NCBI GenBank assembly: GCA_030528145.1
Contig: JAUMZK010000006.1
Location: 65,891-129,890 of the forward strand
DNA from: Actinomycetaceae bacterium
GTDB lineage: Bacteria; Actinomycetota; Actinomycetes; Actinomycetales; Actinomycetaceae
Direction: 5' to 3'
Length of the DNA stretch: 64,000 bases
This document shows positions 37,386 to 46,665 of the stretch, piece after piece. The stretch's first letter is position 1, and every line of letters starts with the position of its first letter. Both the position numbers and the translations under genes were made by a program. The notes under the pieces were generated by a model. The model did no database searches. It was given only the letters and a program-made list of their open reading frames with translations, and was not told the origin of the DNA.

Positions 37386-39236
37386 TTACTGATTGCAACC
37401 TGTTATCCGGTACAGGCTGGCGCCGGAGTCGCGGTCTTGCCATAGTAGTTTGAGGGCGGAATCTGGCACTTTTTTTAGCTTGCGCAGCGTCGGGGTGAAT
37501 TTGTTACCAAATAGCGCCCCGGCTGCGCCCCGACCGTTGTCCCGGTAGTAGTAGTTGACGTGGTTTTTCACTACTAGCTGACACACTTTCGGATCGGTTT
37601 CGATGTCTTGTAAGTGAGTTGCCAAGTACATCATTTGCGAATTCGGAGAATCGCTGCTGAGCTGCTTATACACACTGTCCACGCCCGAAATTGTCCACGC
37701 CAAGGTAATGCCACTGGTCGGGGTTCCAATCAGTTTGTCGCGCCCCACAATGTCGCGGATTCGCGTTTCAAAGAAGTCCAGCTCGCCGCGACTGGCCTGG
37801 GTACCCCATCCAATTTTGTTGGGTTTGAACGTTAGTTCCGCAAAGTAGGCGCGATCCCCGGCGCGCATGAAAGCTATAGGCACTAATGCCAGGATGACGA
37901 GGACGCCCACAACCTGCCGCCCTCGTAAATTCGCCAACTTCGCCACAGCAACCGCCGCCAATGCCACCATGATGACTGCCAGGGGGGTTTGGAGGCGTTC
38001 GACCTGGGAATACCAGGGGGTGCAGGCGAAGGCGAAACACGAGCCCGCGCAACCTGACAGCGCCAACAACGTGAGTGCAAGCGAACCATTCATCCACGAC
38101 CAGCCCAAATACGCCGCGCCGATGAGTGCCAATGCGGGCAACACGATTCCAATTGTGGGGGCGGGACCGATGCGGTAGAAGCTCGGCCAGTCAAAAACTA
38201 GGCTGGAAATCAGCTTAAAACCGTGCAAGGGAGTGCGTGGATAATTGGTAACAGTGGCAATCTGCGGGGAAAAGAAGTAGGCGCCCACCGCTAACAGCAG
38301 GCTCGCCGCCCCCAAAAACGTGAAAAAACGTCGTCTGGGCATACGCGCGAAACCATTGAATAGTAGCGGCACCAGAAATAGGAAAAACGAAAACACGCCA
38401 ATGGGGTGAGCAGCCACCATACCTGCGGCGGCGAACACGCTCCCTGCTAAGGTCGGCCATGTTTTCTCTGGTAACGCCACCACAGCTACCAATGCGGGCA
38501 AACACGCCATTGCCGCCAAATACGGGAAAGTTGACAAAATCGTACCCAACGTGGTGAAGGAATAAGTGAGCGACACCAACAGTGGAGTTGCCACCACCGC
38601 CCACCGTGCCCCTGGCATGTCACGCGTCAATACCAATGTCAACGCCGAAGACGTGACAACCGGTAACGCCATTAATACGAGGACGCCCACCTGGTAGGCC
38701 ATCGTGGGTGGGCACGGAAGCAAAGCTGCCAAACCATGAATAGTAGTTGGATAAAACGTTTTCTGTCCGCCATAAAGCGTCGCTAAGCCTCCGAACGGAC
38801 TAGCATTACCGTGCGAAATAGCACGCAACGCGCTGGCATGAAAAGTGCCATCCCACGTTTGCGCCGGGTCAGTAATACGTTCAATACCGCGCCGCGTTGG
38901 CACTATTAACAGCCACACTGATACCAGTGCGGAAGCCGACCACCAAAGTCTTGGAAAAGACGGCAGCGGCGTCCTCGAAATAGGGATAGCAGAAGGGAAA
39001 AAACGGCGCGAAAACGCGAACACGCACGCCAATAACACCAGCATTGCCAGCGCCCAGCTGCCAAACCGCCACCGCACGCCCAGCGCAGCAAACAAAATGG
39101 CGGTAAAACAGCTGGCGCCCAGCGTTAAGGCGGGCGCCAAACTCCATGCGAAAATTGACCGGAAGTGAAACAGCCGGGCTGCCACATAACCCGGCAAAAA
39201 TAAGAGGGCACTAAAGCACAAAAGTAACCACAGCAA
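37386..39236 (-). CDS. Polytopic membrane protein, DUF6541-type
   Basis: About 616 residues with some twelve hydrophobic segments and a C-terminal soluble part of about 150 residues (GWGTQASRGELDFFETRIRD, HVNYYYRDNGRGA). It resembles the DUF6541 group of actinobacterial membrane proteins, sometimes compared with glycosyltransferase-C enzymes. Substrate unknown. I prefer the TTG at 39236 (AAGGGGG upstream); another TTG at 39326 would overlap the copper ATPase end by 74 bases. Confidence 0.75.
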   Translation of the reverse strand: MLWLLLCFSALLFLPGYVAARLFHFRSIFAWSLAPALTLGASCFTAILFAALGVRWRFGSWALAMLVLLACVFAFSRRFFPSAIPISRTPLPSFPRLWWSASALVSVWLLIVPTRRGIERITDPAQTWDGTFHASALRAISHGNASPFGGLATLYGGQKTFYPTTIHGLAALLPCPPTMAYQVGVLVLMALPVVTSSALTLVLTRDMPGARWAVVATPLLVSLTYSFTTLGTILSTFPYLAAMACLPALVAVVALPEKTWPTLAGSVFAAAGMVAAHPIGVFSFFLFLVPLLFNGFARMPRRRFFTFLGAASLLLAVGAYFFSPQIATVTNYPRTPLHGFKLISSLVFDWPSFYRIGPAPTIGIVLPALALIGAAYLGWSWMNGSLALTLLALSGCAGSCFAFACTPWYSQVERLQTPLAVIMVALAAVAVAKLANLRGRQVVGVLVILALVPIAFMRAGDRAYFAELTFKPNKIGWGTQASRGELDFFETRIRDIVGRDKLIGTPTSGITLAWTISGVDSVYKQLSSDSPNSQMMYLATHLQDIETDPKVCQLVVKNHVNYYYRDNGRGAAGALFGNKFTPTLRKLKKVPDSALKLLWQDRDSGASLYRITGCNQ

Positions 39237-39252
39237 AAGTACCCCCTTAGCG

Positions 39253-41565
39253 TTATTGAGCGCGGCGCAGCCGCAATGAGTTAGTAACCACAATAATGCT
39301 ACTGCAAGCCATGGCAGCCCCTGCAACTACGGGGTTCAACAAACCCGCTACCGCTAACGGTATTGCCGCAATATTGTAGGCAAAAGCCCAGAAAAGATTC
39401 TGCTTAATGATGCGCAAGGTCGCGCGCGAAATGCGAATAGCGCTAACGGCCGCCTCTAAGTCTGGACGCACTAACGTGATATCGGCGGCCTCGATGGCAG
39501 CATCCGTACCCGTACCCATTGCCATACCTAACCCGAATTGCCCCGCCTGAGCCAAGGCAGCGGCATCGTTTACGCCATCACCTACCATCGCCACGCGTTT
39601 ACCCTCCTGCTGTAAACTGGCTACGACCTGCTGTTTTTCTTGCGGTAACACTTGGGCGCGCACTTGCGTTATGCCGGCGGCATTCGCGATGGCGCGGGCG
39701 GTTTCCTGGTTGTCCCCAGTCAGCAGTATGGGTTCGATACCGAGGGCGCGCACTTGCGCTATGGCCTGCTTGGAAGTGGCGCGCAGTTGGTCCCGCAGTG
39801 AAATTACCGCCAGGGCACGACCTCCCTGAAGTGAACGCTCGGTAACTTTTAGGGTTTGTTGTTTCCCGCCCGCGTTCTGGGATGTGATAGTGGCTCCGTA
39901 GCCGGCCTTTTCCACAGCTGCCACCAGTTCGGCAGGGTCGACAGGGTGGGCGAGGGCGATGTGCGCACTTTCTGTAGCTAAGTTTACGGTGGCGGTGGCG
40001 CCCTCGACCTTGTTCAGCTTACGTTGGACGCGGTTCACACAGGCGGCGCAGCTCATGCCGGAAATGGCGAGGTCTACACTGGCGTCAACCGTGTTGCTGA
40101 CGGTGGCGGTGGCGTCGCTAGCACGAGCGGCGTCGGTCGCGGCTTCCGCCAGCATAACGGTGGTTGTGCCCGGTGTTTCCGCCTGCAATGCTGCCGGAAT
40201 ATTCACCCCGATGTCTTGCAGCCAAGAAGGTCTACCTAAAGCGAAAGTGCGGGGGTGAGCGACGTCCTCGACAATTGCCAAAATGCCGTTACCTGGAACA
40301 TTGGTGAAGGCAACCAGTTTGGGGGGCAGCGCAGGACCGGCTTCCCGAATGGCGCGGGCGACTGGGTGTTCCGACCCGGTTTCCGCCGCAGCTGCCAAGG
40401 CGAGGGCGTCCTTGCGCGAAATTCCGTCAGTGGCGATGTTTTCTACCCGCATTTTGCCTTCGGTGACAGTACCGGTTTTGTCCAGTACCATGACGTCAAT
40501 GCGCCTGGTGGTTTCCAGGATTTCCGGACCTTTGATGACGATTCCCAGGCGTGCCGCCCGTCCCGAACCCACCAGCAGGGCGGTGGGGGTTGCCAGTCCG
40601 AGGGCGCATGGGCAGGCTATGACCAGGACGGCCACGGCGGCAGTGAACGCGGTGGTAGCGTTCGTGCCAGAGGATCCGGACTCTGTGCCGCCCAGCAGCA
40701 TCCACCCTACGGCAGTAGCTACGGAGATAGTGACCACTATGGGTACGAAAACGCCGGCGATTTGGTCGGCAAGACGTTGGATGGGGGCCTTGCCCGCTTG
40801 GGCTTTTTGGACGGCTTGGGCGATTTGGCTGAGCGTCGTATGTTCGCCTACGCGAGTGGCGCGCACCGTCAACGCCCCCGAAGTGTTAATGGTGGCGCCG
40901 GTAACCGACGCGCCTGGTCCTACGGGAACGGGCAAGGATTCGCCGGTTAGCAGCGACGCGTCAATTTCGCTGTGCCCTGACACCACAATGCCATCGGTGG
41001 GCACTTTTTCGCCTGGGCGCACCAAAAACTGGTCGTCGACTTGCAGGTCGGAGGCGGGAATTTCGCGGGTGCCTTGCGGGGTTATGAGGGTTGCATTTTT
41101 CGCACCCATGGTCAAAATTGCCCGTAGGCTGTCCCCGGCCTGATGGCGTGCGCGTGCCTCCAAGTACCTTCCTATCAGCAGGAAGGTGGTAACCATGGCA
41201 GCTGCCTCGAAATAAATGTGGGCTTCGGCAGGACCAGTGGTGGCGCGCGGGAACAATTCCCACGACATTTTCATGCCGAACCGTCCGGCGCCCCCAAAGC
41301 ACATTGCCCACAGTGACCACAAGGTAGAGGCCAGAACACCCAAAGACACCAACGTGTCCATAGTGGAGGTGCCGTGGCGTGCAGCCCGGGCGGCGGCCTT
41401 GTGGAAAGGCCACGCCCCCCAAGTAACAACAGGCAACGCGAACACCATCTGTACCCACTGCCAGCCCGCAAATTGGAAAAACATTAGCCCCATTATGGGT
41501 ACAGCCAGCACCGCACACCAGAGGGCGCGGCGTCGCAAAACTTCGGTGCGGTAGTTTTGGGGCAC
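39253..41565 (-). CDS. copA: Copper-exporting P1B-type ATPase with an HMA domain inserted in the nucleotide-binding domain
   Basis: Complete P1B-1 pump: actuator motif LLTGESLPVPVG, membrane metal motif ACPCALGLATPTA, phosphorylation motif LDKTGTVTEG, HP motif GSEHPVARA, TGDNQETARAIA, MVGDGVNDAAALA, and the Cu(I)-type Tyr-Asn (AFAYNIAAIPLA) and Met-Ala-Cys-Ser-Ser in the last helices. No HMA domain precedes the first membrane helix. Instead, a full HMA domain (ISGMSCAACVNRVQRKL to AVEKAGYGATI) with its Cys-X-X-Cys sits at about nt 39877-40083. It lies between strand TTTVMLAEA and ALAVISLRDQLR, in the hairpin that closes the N-domain, flanked by Ala/Thr-rich linkers. The GTG at 41565, 13 bases after copZ, is my preferred start. 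Confidence 0.95.
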   Translation of the reverse strand: MPQNYRTEVLRRRALWCAVLAVPIMGLMFFQFAGWQWVQMVFALPVVTWGAWPFHKAAARAARHGTSTMDTLVSLGVLASTLWSLWAMCFGGAGRFGMKMSWELFPRATTGPAEAHIYFEAAAMVTTFLLIGRYLEARARHQAGDSLRAILTMGAKNATLITPQGTREIPASDLQVDDQFLVRPGEKVPTDGIVVSGHSEIDASLLTGESLPVPVGPGASVTGATINTSGALTVRATRVGEHTTLSQIAQAVQKAQAGKAPIQRLADQIAGVFVPIVVTISVATAVGWMLLGGTESGSSGTNATTAFTAAVAVLVIACPCALGLATPTALLVGSGRAARLGIVIKGPEILETTRRIDVMVLDKTGTVTEGKMRVENIATDGISRKDALALAAAAETGSEHPVARAIREAGPALPPKLVAFTNVPGNGILAIVEDVAHPRTFALGRPSWLQDIGVNIPAALQAETPGTTTVMLAEAATDAARASDATATVSNTVDASVDLAISGMSCAACVNRVQRKLNKVEGATATVNLATESAHIALAHPVDPAELVAAVEKAGYGATITSQNAGGKQQTLKVTERSLQGGRALAVISLRDQLRATSKQAIAQVRALGIEPILLTGDNQETARAIANAAGITQVRAQVLPQEKQQVVASLQQEGKRVAMVGDGVNDAAALAQAGQFGLGMAMGTGTDAAIEAADITLVRPDLEAAVSAIRISRATLRIIKQNLFWAFAYNIAAIPLAVAGLLNPVVAGAAMACSSIIVVTNSLRLRRAQ

Positions 41566-41578
41566 TTGCGCGCTAATG

Positions 41579-41794
41579 CTATTCCTCCACTTCGTAACCG
41601 GCTTCGTGAATAGCTTCGCGCAGTGCCGCAATTTCCAGTTCTTGGTCGGAAGTGACGGTAACGTGCGAAACGTCCTCGGGATTCAAAACCACCGAAACGT
41701 CCTTAACGCCCTTTATGGCGTTCAGTTCGTCAGTCACATGCTGCACGCAATGACCGCATGTCATGCCGGAAACTTTCAGTTGTTGAGTATGCAT
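41579..41794 (-). CDS. copZ: Copper chaperone CopZ
   Basis: 71 residues, a single HMA domain: KVSGMTCGHCVQHVTDELN with the metal-binding Cys-X-X-Cys, and REAIHEAGYEVEE at the end. It delivers Cu(I) to the ATPase encoded 13 bases downstream. It follows purB by eight bases, so copper genes may be read from the purB promoter. Confidence 0.96.
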   Translation of the reverse strand: MHTQQLKVSGMTCGHCVQHVTDELNAIKGVKDVSVVLNPEDVSHVTVTSDQELEIAALREAIHEAGYEVEE

Positions 41795-41802
41795 TTTCTC
41801 CC

Positions 41803-43230
41803 CTAAATCTGGTTCTTTGCCTGCTGCGGTGCGTAACCAATGTAGGTATCTGGTCGCAGTTGCAGCAGCCGGGCTTCGACCTCGGAGGGTAGCCCGAGGG
41901 CGCTAATAAAGTTGCGCATGGTCTGCCCGGTAACTTTGTGACCGCGCGTAAGTTCTTTGAGTCTTTCGTAAGGATCCTCCATGCCGGTGGCGCCCGTAAT
42001 TGAGGCGGCGCGCATGGCCTGTTGGACGGCTTCGCCTAACACTTCCCAATTGTTGTCGAGGTCGACCAACATGCGTTCCCGGTCCACGTCCAGCCCCGCC
42101 AGTCCGCGCGAAATATTGTCGAGGGCGATCAGACTATGACCGAATGCCACTCCGATGTTGCGCTGCGTGGTGGAGTCAGTAAGGTCGCGTTGCAAGCGGG
42201 AGGTAACCAGGGTTTGCCCCAAAGTATCGAACAAAGCACTACTGATTTCCAGGTTGGCTTCGGCGTTTTCAAAACGAATGGGATTGACTTTGTGCGGCAT
42301 TGTGGAGGAACCTGTGGACCCTTGGGCCGCCAGGTTCTGCCGGAAATACCCTAAGGAAATGTACGTCCACACGTCCGTTGCCAGGTTGTGCAAAATCCGT
42401 CCAGTGCGCGCCACGTCCGCAAAGAGTTCCGCCATCCAGTCGTGTGATTCGATCTGGGTTGTGAGCGGATTATAAGTCAAGCCCAAATGTTCCACGAAAG
42501 CTTTGGCGAGGGCGGGCCAATCTGCGTCAGGAACCGCAACCTTGTGGGCAGCCCAAGTGCCGGTCGCCCCGTTGATTTTGCCTAAATATTCTTGAGCAGT
42601 AATGCGCCGAAGTTGCCGGGAAAGCCGGTGGGCGAATACAGCCAATTCGCGCCCCAATGTGACCGGAGTGGCGGGCTGACCGTGGGTGCGCGCCAACATG
42701 GGCGCATCAGCTGCGTCCGCTGCCATCTGGGTCAATTGGTCGACTACTTTTTGCGCTGCCGGCAACCACACGTTTTGCACTGCCGCTTTTACCGTGAGCG
42801 CATATGACAGGTTATTAATGTCTTCGGAAGTGCAGAAAATATGCACAATTTCGTGCATTTGTGGCAGCGCACCGGCTGGGGCTGCATCCAAAACTTGCTT
42901 TAGTAAATATTCGACGGCTTTCACGTCGTGACGGGTTGTCGCCTCAATTTCTGCTAATCTCGCCACCTCGTTGGGGCCGAATTTTTCGAGGGCGCCCCGC
43001 AAGTATTCGCGGTCTTCTTCAGTTAGCTTTGGTGCGCCAGGCAAAACCCCACGGTCGGACAAAAAAATCAGCCATTCGACCTCGACATGAAAACGAGCTC
43101 GATTCAAGGCTGCTTCAGAAAAAAAATTAACCAAAGGAGCTACGACTGCGCGATAGCGCCCATCTAAAGGCGTTAACGCAATCGGAGGAGTAGCCAAGGA
43201 CAAATCAACAAAATTATCACCAAAGCCCAT
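41803..43230 (-). CDS. purB: Adenylosuccinate lyase
   Basis: 475 residues; cleaves adenylosuccinate and SAICAR in purine synthesis. Visible signatures are TRHDVKAVEYLL, HIFCTSEDINNLSYAL, MLARTHGQPATPVTLG and the catalytic loop GSSTMPHKVNPI. Divergent from the gltS-like gene across a 260-base gap. The assigned ATG has a weak SD. Confidence 0.96.
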   Translation of the reverse strand: MGFGDNFVDLSLATPPIALTPLDGRYRAVVAPLVNFFSEAALNRARFHVEVEWLIFLSDRGVLPGAPKLTEEDREYLRGALEKFGPNEVARLAEIEATTRHDVKAVEYLLKQVLDAAPAGALPQMHEIVHIFCTSEDINNLSYALTVKAAVQNVWLPAAQKVVDQLTQMAADAADAPMLARTHGQPATPVTLGRELAVFAHRLSRQLRRITAQEYLGKINGATGTWAAHKVAVPDADWPALAKAFVEHLGLTYNPLTTQIESHDWMAELFADVARTGRILHNLATDVWTYISLGYFRQNLAAQGSTGSSTMPHKVNPIRFENAEANLEISSALFDTLGQTLVTSRLQRDLTDSTTQRNIGVAFGHSLIALDNISRGLAGLDVDRERMLVDLDNNWEVLGEAVQQAMRAASITGATGMEDPYERLKELTRGHKVTGQTMRNFISALGLPSEVEARLLQLRPDTYIGYAPQQAKNQI

Positions 43231-43490
43231 ACCTACAATCTACGTTGAAAGGAGCTGGAAAAAAAGCGGAGGTCCTACGCTAAGGGCGTACGAAGGTGCG
43301 TGCTGCTGGGGTAGGCGTTGGACGTTGAGTGGCGATTTGGGGCAGAATGCGGGTGGAATTCTGCGTAAGCGCAACCGCGTGACTGCCAATTTTTCGATCC
43401 CCCGCACCTTCCTAGGTTTTGATTTCGGCGCGCATCTCCGTGTAAATTCTCGTATGCTGAGGTAGCACGAAGCTGCGCGAAGGAGCCAAA

Positions 43491-44945
43491 TTGTCTATGA
43501 ACGCAAAATATGTCGCATTTTCTTTGCTAATTTTATTCGGATTTTTGCTGGTAGGAAAAATCTTGCGGGTAAAAGTGAAGTGGATGCAAAGCCTGTTTTT
43601 ACCGTCTTCAATTATTGGTGGTTTTATTGCCCTATTTTTAGGACCAGGGGTGTTTGGTGCGATAGCAGCAAAACTCGGCTACCATTCCTTCGCTGAGGGC
43701 GGTCTGATAGGCGCCGACATGTTGAGCGTCTGGTCTACGTTGCCGGGGCTGCTGATCTCTGTTGTGTTCGCAACCCTCTTCCTGGGACAAGATCTTCCCG
43801 GACCTAAACGTGTCATCAAAGTTGCCGGTCCGCAGCTGTCTGTCGGCGTTGCTTTCGCATCCGGACAGTATGTGGCCGGAATGGTAATCGCCCTCGCAAT
43901 ATTGGTACCTTTCTTCGGAATGACGCCGATGGCGGGTGCCCTCATAGAAATAGGGTTCGAGGGCGGACACGGTACTGCCGCTGGCATGATCCCCGTTTTC
44001 AAAGAGGTTGGTTGGCCTGCGGGCGGGGACCTGTCCATCGGTACTGCTACCGTCGGTCTGGTACTTGGCATAGTCATGGGTGTGGGGCTGATTAACTGGG
44101 CGGTGCGCACCGGACGTACTCAGGTGGTTACGGAAACAGCAGGACGTTCCTTGGAGGAACAAAAAGGTCTTTTTCGCGAGGACGAAAACTACATGGCAGC
44201 AAAAATGACGTCGCGACCGTCCTCGATAGAACCCCTGTCTTTGCACGTAGCAATAGTTGCAATTGCAGTGCTGTTGGGGTTGGGTATCCTCACAGGATTA
44301 CAGTGGGTTGAAACTCAACTGTGGGCAGACAAAGTCAAGCTGTTAGCCTACGTGCCCCTGTTCCCGTTAGCAATGATAGGCGGCATGATAGTGCAATTGC
44401 TGGCCCGCAAACTGGGGTTCGCCTACATTATTGATGCGCAAATGATGCTGCGCATTCAAGGGTTAGCGTTGGACGCATTAATAGTGTCCGCAATGGCCAC
44501 GATTTCACTAAAAGCTATCGGCGAGAACCTGATACCGTTTGTGCTGCTGTGCGTGGGAGGGGTGCTCATAAACCTGTTCGTATTGCTGTGGTTGACCCCA
44601 CGTACCATCCCGCAATACTGGTTTGAACGCGGCATTGGCGACTTCGGTCAAGGCATGGGCGTCACCGCCACCGGTTTGATCCTCATGCGTATCGTCGATC
44701 CTGAAGGAAAATCGCCCTGTTTCGAGGCTTTTGGCTACAAACAACTAGTATTCGAACCCTTCTTTGGTGGCGGCCTGATAACCGCCCTCGTCGTGCCCGT
44801 AATCTACCAATTCGGTCCCTGGCCGGTCATGATCGGGATGGCCGCGCTATTCCTAATTTCTTGCGGCACTGGTCTGTACTATTGGGGACGAAATGGTCGT
44901 TCCTTCGTGAAACCTAACCCGAAAGCCGACGTGCCTATTGCGTAG
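43491..44945 (+). CDS. Sodium/glutamate symporter, GltS family
   Basis: 484 residues with 10-12 membrane segments in two inverted halves. Family signs include LPSSIIGGFIALFLGPGVFG, the first glycine-rich hairpin GFEGGHGTAAGM, and the second-half RGIGDFGQGMGVTATGLI. It would import glutamate or a related anion with Na+. It is longer than the E. coli protein because of a larger central loop. Start TTG at 43491 (AAGGAG five bases upstream) or ATG at 43497. Glutamate feeds the C5 haem route encoded nearby; that link is inference. Confidence 0.88.
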   Translation: MSMNAKYVAFSLLILFGFLLVGKILRVKVKWMQSLFLPSSIIGGFIALFLGPGVFGAIAAKLGYHSFAEGGLIGADMLSVWSTLPGLLISVVFATLFLGQDLPGPKRVIKVAGPQLSVGVAFASGQYVAGMVIALAILVPFFGMTPMAGALIEIGFEGGHGTAAGMIPVFKEVGWPAGGDLSIGTATVGLVLGIVMGVGLINWAVRTGRTQVVTETAGRSLEEQKGLFREDENYMAAKMTSRPSSIEPLSLHVAIVAIAVLLGLGILTGLQWVETQLWADKVKLLAYVPLFPLAMIGGMIVQLLARKLGFAYIIDAQMMLRIQGLALDALIVSAMATISLKAIGENLIPFVLLCVGGVLINLFVLLWLTPRTIPQYWFERGIGDFGQGMGVTATGLILMRIVDPEGKSPCFEAFGYKQLVFEPFFGGGLITALVVPVIYQFGPWPVMIGMAALFLISCGTGLYYWGRNGRSFVKPNPKADVPIA

Positions 44946-45019
44946 CAGGCGCATTACGAGGATGGTGGGTGGCTCTGCAGCTTTCGTGCTGATTTAGGAC
45001 AGATGCAGGTCAGTCGCGC

Positions 45020-46579
45020 TCATTTCGCAGGCACGGGATGCTTATTCGGGAATGGTAGGGGCAGTACTTCGTCACTCCACCCTTCCGGCATCGGACCGTC
45101 GTATTCTTTCGGGACGTGCAAGCAAGTTGGGTCAGCGGCCAACGCGTCGTGAAAGAGGGCGTAAGCGGTCGACCTCGAACCACCACAAAAATGGTTATAT
45201 TCGCAAGCCCCGCATTTGCCGCCCAGTTTCGCGGGCGTCCGCAAGTCCCGCATAATCTGCGAATTTTCGTACAAGTCTGGCAGTGACCGTTCTTTCACGG
45301 ACCCCACATGAATCGGCAGGAAACCGGACGGGTACACGTCCCCCACGTGGTCAATAAAAACAAAACCGCTGCCAGAATTAATTGCCAGTGGGGTGCGAGG
45401 ACGACGCGGGTGTACAGGGTGTTCCCCCAGTATGCGCACGGTTTCTTCGGTGAGCCACTGGTACAGTTCGCCGGGGTTGAAAGGTTCACCATTTGCCCTC
45501 TGGAAAGCTACCCGCCGGTACTGTGGTCCTTCCGTCGTCTTAATCGCAATCCGGTCGGAAACATCGTGCAACCAGTGCAAAACGTCCTCGCGTTCGCGCG
45601 GTGTCATGCCTTTCAAGGCTTGTCCGCGCCCGGTCGGTACCAAGAAAAACACGTACCACATGAAGGCTTTCAGGTCGATAGCCCGCTTCAACATGGCTGG
45701 CGCTTCATGAATATTATCCCTGGTAAGCACCGTATTTATTTGCAAGCGGAAGCCAACCTCGTTGATGATTTTTGTCGCCTCTAAAGTTTTTGCGAAGGTG
45801 CCCGGAATACCTCTAAATGCGTCGTGAGTTTGTGCTGACGCCCCATCCATTGACACGGACATTGCCTTGCCGCCAGCGTCCCGCAGCGCCTGCACCCGCT
45901 CACGCGTGAACTTCGGTGTTACCGACGGGCTAATCGATATTGACAGCCCTAAATCCGTTCCGAATTGCACCAATTCCACCAGGTCTGGGCGTTCAAAACA
46001 GTCACCGCCCGTCAGCACTACCAGCGGTCGGGGCGGCTCATACCCTGCCAACTGCCGTAACAGTTCTTTGCCTTGCTGCGTAGTCAACTGCCCTGGTGCG
46101 GCCTTCTTTTGCGCCTCTGCGCGACAGTGCTTACATACGAGGGCGCACGCGCGCGTCACTTCCCAAATGGCAATAAACGGTTTCTTGCTGAGGTCGTGGC
46201 GAATCTGGCGCACTACTGGAAAGTTGCGCCCCGCATGGGAACCGGGGTGTCCGCCGGGATGTCCGGCAGCGTGACCGTAGTCTTGCTTTTGCGTATGTCC
46301 ACTTGAGGGCCCGCCAGCATGCGCGTCACCACCGTGACCGTCACTACCGTCACCACTATTTCCACTGTTTCCACCGTCGTCTGGCGTGCCCGCCTGCTCT
46401 TTGGAGTCAGTGTCAGCGGAAGTGTACGTATTGCCGGTGCTGCGCCCTCGTAATCCAGATACTGATACGCCGTCGGTGGCGTTCATTCCGTAAGGGTCCG
46501 CAGCGCGGCTTGCAGAAACTGCGTCGGCAGAATCGCGTTTAAATGCAGGGTCAAGACCAGAATTGGTGGCATCGCTCAT
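45020..46579 (-). CDS. Radical SAM/SPASM protein with His/Gly-rich N-terminal region, haem-cluster associated
   Basis: 519 residues. The radical SAM core starts near residue 133 (KKPFIAIWEVTRAC) and binds a 4Fe-4S cluster through Cys145, Cys149 and Cys152 (CALVCKHC). The VVLTGGDCFERPDL segment and VSMDGASAQTHDAFRGIP follow. A C-terminal Cys-rich region (GGKCGACEYNHFCGGSRSTA, later a Cys in DPTCLHVP) binds auxiliary clusters. It resembles the TIGR04053 group, related to AhbD haem synthases. The first 125 residues are disordered and contain about ten histidines in Gly/Ser-rich sequence, possibly a metal-binding extension. It is divergent from hemL, suggesting haem maturation, an alternative anaerobic step or a peptide modification. 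Confidence 0.85.
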   Translation of the reverse strand: MSDATNSGLDPAFKRDSADAVSASRAADPYGMNATDGVSVSGLRGRSTGNTYTSADTDSKEQAGTPDDGGNSGNSGDGSDGHGGDAHAGGPSSGHTQKQDYGHAAGHPGGHPGSHAGRNFPVVRQIRHDLSKKPFIAIWEVTRACALVCKHCRAEAQKKAAPGQLTTQQGKELLRQLAGYEPPRPLVVLTGGDCFERPDLVELVQFGTDLGLSISISPSVTPKFTRERVQALRDAGGKAMSVSMDGASAQTHDAFRGIPGTFAKTLEATKIINEVGFRLQINTVLTRDNIHEAPAMLKRAIDLKAFMWYVFFLVPTGRGQALKGMTPREREDVLHWLHDVSDRIAIKTTEGPQYRRVAFQRANGEPFNPGELYQWLTEETVRILGEHPVHPRRPRTPLAINSGSGFVFIDHVGDVYPSGFLPIHVGSVKERSLPDLYENSQIMRDLRTPAKLGGKCGACEYNHFCGGSRSTAYALFHDALAADPTCLHVPKEYDGPMPEGWSDEVLPLPFPNKHPVPAK

Positions 46580-46585
46580 GTTTTT

Positions 46586-46659
46586 ACAGTAGACTTTTCT
46601 GACTGATTATCAAAATCTGTCAGTAGACACCTTGGCGACCGCTCGCACCCAGGTAGCAT
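46586..46659. promoter_or_regulatory. Divergent leaderless promoters of the radical SAM gene and hemL
   Basis: Leftward: -35 TTGATA (46608-46613), 16 bases, -10 TACTGT (46586-46591), then six bases to the ATG at 46579. Rightward: -35 TTGGCG (46632-46637), 16 bases, -10 TAGCAT (46654-46659), then six bases to the ATG at 46666. Neither gene has an SD. Both messages would begin at or next to the start codon. Confidence 0.6.
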
Positions 46660-46665
46660 GAAAAC

